Shown: piece by piece, positions 1-5,202 of the stretch
Layout: each line of letters begins with the position of its first letter
How positions within the stretch are numbered: position 1 is the stretch's first letter
DNA from: Rubrobacter sp.
GTDB lineage: Bacteria; Actinomycetota; Rubrobacteria; Rubrobacterales; Rubrobacteraceae
Assembly (NCBI GenBank): GCA_016781705.1
Contig: JADDPV010000159.1
Location: 1-12,220 of the forward strand
Length of the DNA: 12,220 bases
Reading direction: 5' to 3'
The notes under the pieces: generated by a model
Database searches by the model: none
What the model was told of the DNA's origin: nothing
Seen by the model: the letters and a program-made list of their open reading frames with translations, nothing else
Translations under genes and position numbers: made by a program

Positions 1-78
1 CGCGACGAGCGGGTCGGCGAGAACGAGGGTGGCACCCCGGCCGTCGAGGGGACGGATGCCTCGGAGGGCCACTCGTAG
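1..78 (+). CDS. C-terminal end of an unidentified upstream protein (partial)
   Basis: The frame starting at base 1 is open from the window edge to TAG at 76-78 and gives 25 residues ending in ASEGHS. By hand count 23 of 25 third positions are G or C and first positions are mostly purine, as expected of real coding sequence in this genome. The tail is short, acidic and hydrophilic (RDERVGENEGG near its start) and has no recognisable domain, so no function can be assigned. It could still be chance openness, because 25 codons is little evidence. Confidence 0.4.
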   Translation, partial: RDERVGENEGGTPAVEGTDASEGHS

Positions 79-93
79 CCTAGCCGCCGTTCC

Positions 94-118
94 CCTCCGG
101 AAAGGAGGCGCCACCTCC
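94..118. other. Alternating CCTCC / GGAGG / CCTCC inverted repeats in the intergenic gap
   Basis: CCTCC (94-98), GGAGG (104-108) and CCTCC (114-118) lie in a row with 5-base gaps. The central block can pair with either side, giving two mutually exclusive 5-bp hairpins. No T-tract follows, so an intrinsic terminator for the upstream gene is only a weak possibility. It may be a chance feature of GC-rich DNA. Confidence 0.2.
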
Positions 119-199
119 CCGAGCCTGCCTGCCTTTCGGGTAACAAGCCGCGCCTGACAACTTCGTAGCGGTCGCCTCCATGGAAGTTTGTGTCATGAA

Positions 200-234
200 T
201 TTCTTTCAGCCCCTCAATCGGGTAGGGTCGGGGT
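200..234 (+). promoter_or_regulatory. Candidate promoter for the 1052-residue regulator, possibly leaderless
   Basis: TAGGGT at 223-228 fits the actinobacterial -10 pattern TAnnnT. A weak -35 candidate, TTTCTT, lies at 200-205 with a 17-base spacer. If T228 is position -7, transcription would begin at base 235, which is the A of the ATG. No convincing Shine-Dalgarno precedes that ATG, so a leaderless transcript, common in actinobacteria, would account for both facts. The -35 match is poor and this is inference from spacing only. Confidence 0.3.
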
Positions 235-3200
235 ATGAGGAGAGTGGCGAGGGAGCTTGGCGTGCGGCACGGTGCGCCGGGGGAACCGGATAGTTGTGCT
301 CGGGTCGTGGGGGTGCGGCTGCTCGGCGGTTTCTCGGTCTCGGTGGGGGAGCGCGTCGTGGACGAGGTCGCCTGGCGCCGGAGGAAGGCTGCGGCGCTGG
401 TCAAGCTGCTCGCCCTGGCGCCGGGGCACCGGGTGCACCGCGGGCCGATAACGGACCTGCTGTGGCCCGATCTGGACGCGAGAGCCCAGGCGAACAACCT
501 CCGCCAGGTCCTGCACGTCGCACGTCGGGTACTGTACCCCGAAGCCCCCTCCCGGTGCTTGCGGCTGCGCGGCGAGCAGCTTGAGCTTTTCCCGGACTCG
601 CCGCCGTGGGTGGACGTGGAAGCCTTCGAGGAGGCCGCGGCGAACGCCGGGCGCGTCCGGGAGCCGGCGGTGTACCGGGCGGCGATCGAGTTGTACGCGG
701 GGGATCTCTTGCCCGGGGACCTCTACGAGCCGTGGGCCGAGGACCGACGGGAGGGCTTGCGGAGGACGTACCTCTCGCTCTTGGTGAGGCTCGCGGAGCT
801 TTACGGGGAGCGGGGGGAGCACGCGGCGGGCATCGAGGCGCTGGAGAGGGTTGTGGAGGCCGAGCCGGTCCACGAGGAGGCGCACGCGGGGTTGATGCGG
901 CTGCACGCCCTCGCCGGGCAGACCCACGCGGCGACGATGCAGTACGAGCGTCTGCGGGAGGTGTTGGCCCCCGAGCTCGGCGAGCCCTCCGCGGCCACCC
1001 GGCGTTTCTACGGGGAGATCTGCGCAGGCCGGTTCCCGCGGGAGCGTACGTCCGGGGTTCACGCCGCGGAAGCGCCCTCCGCCCCTCCGCCACACAACCT
1101 GCCCGTCCCGAGGGATAGCTTCGTGGGGCGCGAACGCGAGGTCTCCGAGGTCGAGCGCGAGCTGGCGATGACGCGTCTGTTGACGCTTACTGGCGCCGGG
1201 GGGGCGGGCAAGACCCGCCTCGCCCTGGAGGTGGCGCGCGGCCTCAGCGGGGCGTATCCGGATGGGGCGTGGCTCGTGGAGCTCGCGCCGCTCCCGGACG
1301 GGGACCTGGTGCCCCAGGCGGTGGCCGCGGCACTCAGGGTGCGTGAGCAGCCGGGCCGCCCGCTCGAGGAGACGCTCGCGGGACACCTGCGGTCGAAGGG
1401 GCTGCTGCTGGTGCTGGACAACTGCGAGCACGTGGTGGACACCGCCGCGCGCCTTGCCGACGGACTGCTCTCCTCCTGCGCGGAGTTGCGGGTCCTGGCG
1501 ACCAGCCGGGAGGCGCTGCGTGTTGGTGGGGAGGTCGTGTGGCGGGTGCCGTCCCTCTCCACACCGGAGGTGGGGGACGAAATATCCCCGGAGGAGCTCC
1601 TCGGCTACGAGTCGGCGCGGTTGTTCGCGGAGCGAGCGCGCGCCCGCCGGCCGGACTTTGGCCTCCGGCGGGAGAACGCGCGGGCGGTGGCGGGGGTCTG
1701 CCGCAGGCTCGACGGGATGCCTCTCGCCATAGAGTTGGCGGCGGCGAGGGTCGGGGTGCTCTCGGCGGACCAGATCTCCTCGCGCCTCTCGGACTCCCTG
1801 GGGCTACTACGGGGCGGCAGCCGGACCGCCCCGTCCCGTCATCAGACCCTACGCGGGATGCTGGACTGGGGCCACGCCCTGCTCCCCGAGCCCGAGAAGC
1901 GGCTCTTCGGGCGGCTCTCGGTCTTCGCGGTTGGCTTCTCGCTGGAGGCCGCCGAGGCGGTTGGGAAGGGCGCCGGAGAGGACGACGTGCTGGTCCTGCT
2001 GGAGTCGTTGGTGGACAAGTCGCTCGTCGCTGCCAAGGGTCCGGCCCACGCCGTGCGTCACCGGCTGCTGGAGCCGGTGCGACAGTACGCGTGGGAGAAG
2101 CTCGAAGGGAGTGGGGAAGCGGAGGAGGCGCGCCGGCGGCACGCGCTGTGGTACCTGGCGCTCGTCGAGGAGGCAGAGGCGCAGTTGAGCGGGCAGGACC
2201 AGGCGGCGTGGCTGGACCGGCTGGAGACCGAGCACGACAACCTGCGGGGCGCTCTGGGGTGGGCGCTTGACGGGGGAAACGCCGAGTTGGGGCTGAGGCT
2301 CGCGGGTGCGCTGTGGCTATTCTGGGACACCCGCGGACATCTGGCCGAAGGGCGCGCGTGGCTGGAGAAGGCCCTTTCCCGAAGCGGCGCTGGGACGAGC
2401 CGCGCCAGGGCCAAGGCCTTGATCGGGGTGGGTTGGATCCTGATCTCCCAAGGCCGGTACGAAATGGCCGTCCCGTTGCTCGAGGATAGCCTGGCCCTCT
2501 ACCGCGAGCTGGGGGACAAGGGGGGGATCGCGGGCGCCCTAACCAACCTCGGCTTCGCCTCGCTGTTCGGGATGCGGGACGATCCGTCCCTCGATTCCCT
2601 CCTGATGGAGGCCATGAGCCTCAGACCGGAGCTGGAGGATCACCGCACGCTCGGCAAGCTGCTCATCTTCGCCGGTATGATCCGGGAAGCCCCCGAGGGA
2701 GGACGCAGGGGGGAGGCCTTGCACGAGGAGGGCCTGAGGTTGTTCCGCGAGGTGAGGGACGTCTGGGGCATGAGCACCAGCCTCACCAGCCTGGGGATTA
2801 TGGCGCTGCAGAGGGAGGAGCACGCGCGGGCGGAAGCCCTGCTGCTGGAGCTCTTGCGCCTCTCGTGCGGGTTGGACAAGAAGGTCTGCATCGCCTACTC
2901 CTTCTTCGGGTTGGCGAGCGTGGCCGCCGACCGGGGGAGGCCGGTTCGGGCGGTTCGGCTTTGGGCGGCCTCCGAGACCGTGCGCGAGGCCGCCGGCATA
3001 CGGCTCTCGCCGCTGGCCCGCTCCGCAGTCGGCTACGAGAACCTGCTGGAAGGGGCGCGGGCCCGACTCGGGGACGAGGCGTTCGAGGAGGCGTGGATCG
3101 AAGGCAGGACCATGGGTCAAGATGGGGCCGTCCGGTACGCGCTGGCCGAGGCAGAGCCGCCCGAGCGAGAATCGGCGGCGAACGTCCGGGAAGGGTCTCT

Positions 3201-3393
3201 CACACGGCGCGAGGGGGAGATCGCGGCCCTCGTAGCCAGGGGCCTCACCAACCGCCGAATCTCCTCCGAGCTCACGCTCTCCAGGCGCACCGTCGAGAAC
3301 CACGTCGCAAAGATACTGAAGAAGCTAGGCGTAAGCTCGCGCGAACAGGTCGCCGGCCGCCTGAAGGGGGCGCGCGAGGTGGGGCGGGAATAG
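235..3393 (+). CDS. AfsR/SARP-like BTAD + NB-ARC (STAND) + TPR-like + LuxR-HTH transcriptional regulator
   Basis: This is a cytoplasmic 1052-residue STAND regulator. Residues about 27-117 look like an OmpR-type winged helix (VRLLGGFSVSVGERVV at its start, WRRRKAAALVKLLAL). Residues about 120-265 are a BTAD helical domain, the pair found in SARP and AfsR proteins. A NB-ARC ATPase follows, with P-loop GAGGAGKT at 320-327, Walker B LLLVLDNCEH ending near D395, the TSRE sensor arginine at R425 and GMPLAIEL at 494-501. A TPR-like helical region spans about 640-960. A LuxR/GerE helix-turn-helix occupies 989-1044 (LTRREGEIAALVARG, then TVENHVAKILKKLG). The protein therefore has putative DNA-binding domains at both ends: AfsR normally lacks the LuxR end, and LAL-type regulators lack the SARP front. 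Known relatives bind a ligand or receive a signal, use ATP or ADP as a switch, oligomerise and activate transcription. The ATG at 235 has no Shine-Dalgarno; GTG at 307 or 313 are alternative starts that keep nearly all of the winged helix. The domain assignment is firm; the target genes and signal are unknown. Confidence 0.93.
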   Translation: MRRVARELGVRHGAPGEPDSCARVVGVRLLGGFSVSVGERVVDEVAWRRRKAAALVKLLALAPGHRVHRGPITDLLWPDLDARAQANNLRQVLHVARRVLYPEAPSRCLRLRGEQLELFPDSPPWVDVEAFEEAAANAGRVREPAVYRAAIELYAGDLLPGDLYEPWAEDRREGLRRTYLSLLVRLAELYGERGEHAAGIEALERVVEAEPVHEEAHAGLMRLHALAGQTHAATMQYERLREVLAPELGEPSAATRRFYGEICAGRFPRERTSGVHAAEAPSAPPPHNLPVPRDSFVGREREVSEVERELAMTRLLTLTGAGGAGKTRLALEVARGLSGAYPDGAWLVELAPLPDGDLVPQAVAAALRVREQPGRPLEETLAGHLRSKGLLLVLDNCEHVVDTAARLADGLLSSCAELRVLATSREALRVGGEVVWRVPSLSTPEVGDEISPEELLGYESARLFAERARARRPDFGLRRENARAVAGVCRRLDGMPLAIELAAARVGVLSADQISSRLSDSLGLLRGGSRTAPSRHQTLRGMLDWGHALLPEPEKRLFGRLSVFAVGFSLEAAEAVGKGAGEDDVLVLLESLVDKSLVAAKGPAHAVRHRLLEPVRQYAWEKLEGSGEAEEARRRHALWYLALVEEAEAQLSGQDQAAWLDRLETEHDNLRGALGWALDGGNAELGLRLAGALWLFWDTRGHLAEGRAWLEKALSRSGAGTSRARAKALIGVGWILISQGRYEMAVPLLEDSLALYRELGDKGGIAGALTNLGFASLFGMRDDPSLDSLLMEAMSLRPELEDHRTLGKLLIFAGMIREAPEGGRRGEALHEEGLRLFREVRDVWGMSTSLTSLGIMALQREEHARAEALLLELLRLSCGLDKKVCIAYSFFGLASVAADRGRPVRAVRLWAASETVREAAGIRLSPLARSAVGYENLLEGARARLGDEAFEEAWIEGRTMGQDGAVRYALAEAEPPERESAANVREGSLTRREGEIAALVARGLTNRRISSELTLSRRTVENHVAKILKKLGVSSREQVAGRLKGAREVGRE

Positions 3394-3399
3394 CTGTTA

Positions 3400-3444
3400 C
3401 GGAGCCCCGAAAACGGGCGTCCCGCTCCGAAGAGTAAGTATTTT
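3400..3444 (+). terminator. Probable terminator after the STAND regulator
   Basis: Seven bases after the TAG, CGGAGC (3400-3405) pairs perfectly with GCTCCG (3424-3429). An inner hairpin, CCCG-AAAA-CGGG (3406-3417), lies inside it. TTTT follows at 3441-3444, which is further downstream than in a canonical intrinsic terminator. The structure is convincing, but termination efficiency cannot be judged from sequence. Confidence 0.5.
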
Positions 3445-3452
3445 CTGGGTAT

Positions 3453-3473
3453 CCCGGCTAACCCCCGGCTAAC
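3453..3473 (+). repeat. Tandem direct repeat CCCGGCTAAC with 11-base period (candidate SARP operator)
   Basis: CCCGGCTAAC occurs at 3453-3462 and again, identical, at 3464-3473, one DNA helical turn apart. SARP-family winged-helix proteins are known to bind direct heptamer repeats with an 11-bp period close to a promoter. A gene with a SARP-type N-terminus ends 60 bases upstream. GGGTATCCC (3447-3455) and the palindrome GGGTACCC (3481-3488) flank the repeat. Operator function is inferred from geometry and context; chance repetition in GC-rich DNA remains possible. Confidence 0.4.
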
Positions 3474-3578
3474 TGCCGCCGGGTACCCTCGTCGGCATGG
3501 AGCTGGCATCAGGGGAATGGCGCGAGTCGAGCGGGATACCGCCGCGCGTCTCTGCGGCTCCCGAACCGGCCCGGCACG

Positions 3579-3584
3579 AGGAGA
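3579..3584 (+). promoter_or_regulatory. Ribosome binding site AGGAGA deciding the start at 3591
   Basis: AGGAGA ends 6 bases before the ATG at 3591. The competing ATG at 3497, in a different frame, has no such site and poorer codon periodicity. This supports the 78-residue protein as the real product here. Confidence 0.65.
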
Positions 3585-3590
3585 AAGCCC

Positions 3591-3827
3591 ATGGCGTTCC
3601 GCCTGATCTGCTCCGTTGGCGAAACCGGCGAGCTGTGCCCCAACCCTCCTTTGATCCGCCGCTCGGGGTGCGGATGCGCCCTGCGCCTGAGGTTCTCCAG
3701 GACGCTGCGGAGGATTCGGACACTCCCCGAAGCCGACGCCCCCTGGTGCCCGACCTGCGGCGCGAAGACCGCCCGGCGCGAAAAGGGTCAGCGCCTCCTG
3801 ACGGCGCCCGGAGAGGAGGAGTGGTGA
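3591..3827 (+). CDS. Small cysteine-rich protein of 78 residues, possible zinc ribbon
   Basis: I do not recognise the family. The product has cysteines at 7, 16, 27, 29, 53 and 56. C27-x-C29 (SGCGC) and C53-x-x-C56 (CPTCG) could form a four-cysteine metal site, so a zinc-ribbon fold is plausible. Between and after them are basic stretches such as RLRFSRTLRRIR and AKTARREK, so nucleic-acid or protein contact is possible. No signal peptide or membrane segment is visible, so it is probably cytoplasmic. Third positions are G or C in about 67 of 78 codons, against roughly 60% for the overlapping frame, and a good Shine-Dalgarno precedes the ATG. It lies between two regulators, downstream of the 11-base-period repeat, so the STAND regulator could control it. 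Function is unknown. Confidence 0.6.
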   Translation: MAFRLICSVGETGELCPNPPLIRRSGCGCALRLRFSRTLRRIRTLPEADAPWCPTCGAKTARREKGQRLLTAPGEEEW

Positions 3828-3879
3828 GACCAGAGAAACCCGCCGAAACGGCAGAAAAAATTCGCCCCTTCGACGCCTC

Positions 3880-3908
3880 CTCCGCGACCGCGGTATACGC
3901 TCGCGGAG
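3880..3908 (+). terminator. 8-bp perfect hairpin downstream of the small cysteine-rich gene
   Basis: CTCCGCGA (3880-3887) pairs perfectly with TCGCGGAG (3901-3908) around a 13-base loop that contains CCGCGG. A short T-containing stretch, GTGTTTCT, follows a few bases later. It could terminate the small gene or be a protein-binding palindrome. Without a proper T-tract the terminator reading is tentative. The rest of 3828-4064 shows no reading frame with convincing codon bias. Confidence 0.35.
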
Positions 3909-4064
3909 CCGCAAGTGTTTCTCGGGCGGGAGGGGAAGCCATGCGCGAGAAAGGTGCAACACGCGCGACCGCGATGGAGCGCAACCAGGACTTCCCGGCC
4001 GAAACAGGGCCCTGGTCTCACGCCAACGAAATCTCTTCCGAGCGGCCTTCGGGACGAGGGGAAC

Positions 4065-4921
4065 GTGGCGGCGGATGTGGTGAGGAGGCCGGGCCGGGGC
4101 GCCGAGACCGGCACCCCCGGGACGACGGTGGAGAAGCCGAGCGCGAGCCCGGGCGTGGACGCATGCAGGAGATTTTGCGCCGCAACGAGGAGCTCGAAGG
4201 GAGGCTCCGCGATCTCGCCCGGCGCCCCGAGGCCGCCCTGGCCGAGCTCGAAGAGAGGGAGAAGAGGCTCGGGGAGAGCGAGGAGCGGTTCCGCATCACC
4301 TTCGAGAAGGCCGCCGTCGGTATGGCGCACGTCGCCCCGGCGGCCGGTGGCTCAGGGTCAACGGGAAGCTCACGCAGACGGTAGGCTACGAAAAGGAGGA
4401 GCTTCTCCGCAAGACCTTCCAGGACATAACCCACCCCGAGGACCTCGACGCACCTCGCCCACGTCCGCCGGATGCTCGAGGGCGAGATCCGCTCGTACTC
4501 CATGGAGAAGCGCTACGTGAGGAAGGACGGTTCGCGGGTGTGGATCTGCCTGAGTGTTTCTCTGGTGCGCTCCGCCGCCTCGGGCGAACCGGAGTACTTC
4601 ATCAGCGTCGTCGAGGACATCACCGAGCGCAAACTCAAGGAACTCGTCCCCGAGGGGCTCTCCGGGATGGAGACGGAGGTCCTGCGTCTGATCGTGCAGG
4701 GGTGGACTAACCGGCGCATCGCCGAAAAGCTCAAGTACAGCGAGGCGACCGTCAAGCTGCACGTGCAGCGCATCCTGGCCAAGCTCGGGGTGAAGGGGCG
4801 CAAGGAGGCCGCCGGGCGCGCCGTCGAGATCGGGCTCATGCCCCCTACCAAGCGCGACGGAGCCACAGGCTACGACCCCCCGCAGGAAAGGAGGGGCGCC
4901 GAGGGGCCGGAGAACGGCTAG
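4065..4921 (+). pseudogene. PAS-LuxR sensory transcriptional regulator, reading frame broken two or three times
   Basis: Pieces in different frames join into one protein: a hydrophilic N-terminus, a coiled-coil-like stretch (EILRRNEELEGRLRDL, then EEREKRLGESEERF), a PAS domain with its PAC segment (MEKRYVRKDGSRVW, EYFISVVEDITERK) and a LuxR helix-turn-helix at 4658-4834 (LSGMETEVLRLIVQG, then ATVKLHVQRILAKLG). Such proteins sense a signal through PAS and bind DNA through the HTH. The frame changes near 4155-4165, where the evidence is codon bias only. It changes near 4341, where one missing base restores VAPDGRWLRVN, and near 4450-4453, where two missing bases restore HPEDLDADLAHVRR. GC-rich third positions persist on both sides of each break, so the damage is recent or an assembly error. 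The last intact piece (4472-4921) could still make a 149-residue PAC-HTH protein. Start uncertain: GTG 4065 follows GAGGGGA, but ATG 3941 (preceded by GGAGGGG) and ATG 4163 are alternatives. Confidence 0.7.
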
Positions 4922-4972
4922 AAAACCTTAGCCATCGCCAGAACGGAAAGAAACATTAGCCGTTTTGTTGTT
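4913..4972 (+). terminator. Inverted repeats with T-rich tail at the end of the PAS-LuxR gene
   Basis: AACGGCTA (4913-4920), overlapping the stop codon, is the exact reverse complement of TAGCCGTT (4957-4964), which runs into TTTTGTTGTT. Two smaller hairpins compete: GGCTA (4916-4920) with TAGCC (4929-4933), and AACGG (4942-4946) with CCGTT (4960-4964). The T-rich tail directly after the last arm suits an intrinsic terminator. The alternative pairings could instead be regulatory. Confidence 0.4.
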
Positions 4973-5046
4973 CCGGCTGGTCCCCCCGTCCGATAGGTTG
5001 CTCCGTAACCAGATATCGCCCAGTAGGACAGGTAGGTGTCGAAGGG

Positions 5047-5202
5047 ATGTCAGGTATGGGGACTCCGAAGGACGAGGGATGGTCGGAGATGAACGACGGG
5101 GGCGCAGCATCTGAGACGCCAGTAAAGGTATCGAGCGGCGCCCTGTTCGCAGAAGACCATCTCAAAGCATCGCAACGGGTGGAGAGGAGCATCGAACGAT
5201 GA
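5047..5202 (+). CDS. Possible 51-residue ORF translationally coupled to the giant surface protein
   Basis: ATG at 5047 opens a frame that ends at TGA 5200-5202, overlapping the giant gene's ATG (5199-5201) as ATGA. The peptide starts MSGMGTPKDEGW, is hydrophilic, and has no cysteine, signal or membrane segment. The overlap is typical of coupled genes, and the frame runs through the whole leader of the giant gene. Against it, third-position GC is only about 60%, GAAGGG lies too close to the ATG for a good ribosome site, and no family is recognised. It may be a leader peptide or chance. CTCCGA (5063-5068) and TCGGAG (5083-5088) inside it can form a hairpin. Confidence 0.3.
   Translation: MSGMGTPKDEGWSEMNDGGAASETPVKVSSGALFAEDHLKASQRVERSIER
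5181..5189 (+). promoter_or_regulatory. Strong ribosome binding site for the giant surface protein
   Basis: GGAGAGGAG ends 9 bases before the ATG at 5199, a near-ideal Shine-Dalgarno. It fixes the start of the long frame just ahead of a signal-peptide-like N-terminus. Confidence 0.75.

Noticed and set aside
214..1431. 405-codon minus strand frame over the STAND regulator
   Set aside because: It is antisense to the well-supported winged helix, BTAD and NB-ARC segments and shows no domain of its own.
3497..4384. 295-codon + strand frame starting at ATG 3497
   Set aside because: There is no ribosome site and third-position GC is only about 60-76% before 4163. Its last part is simply the first intact piece of the PAS-LuxR gene, and the 78-residue frame fits better at 3591-3827.
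4145..4460. Programmed ribosomal frameshifting in the PAS-LuxR gene
   Set aside because: Two or three shifts of different size, with no slippery heptamer seen at the junctions, fit lesions or sequencing errors better.
4922..5198. Riboswitch in the leader of the giant gene
   Set aside because: I looked for c-di-GMP and c-di-AMP riboswitch core motifs and saw none; only small hairpins are present. A covariance-model search would settle it.
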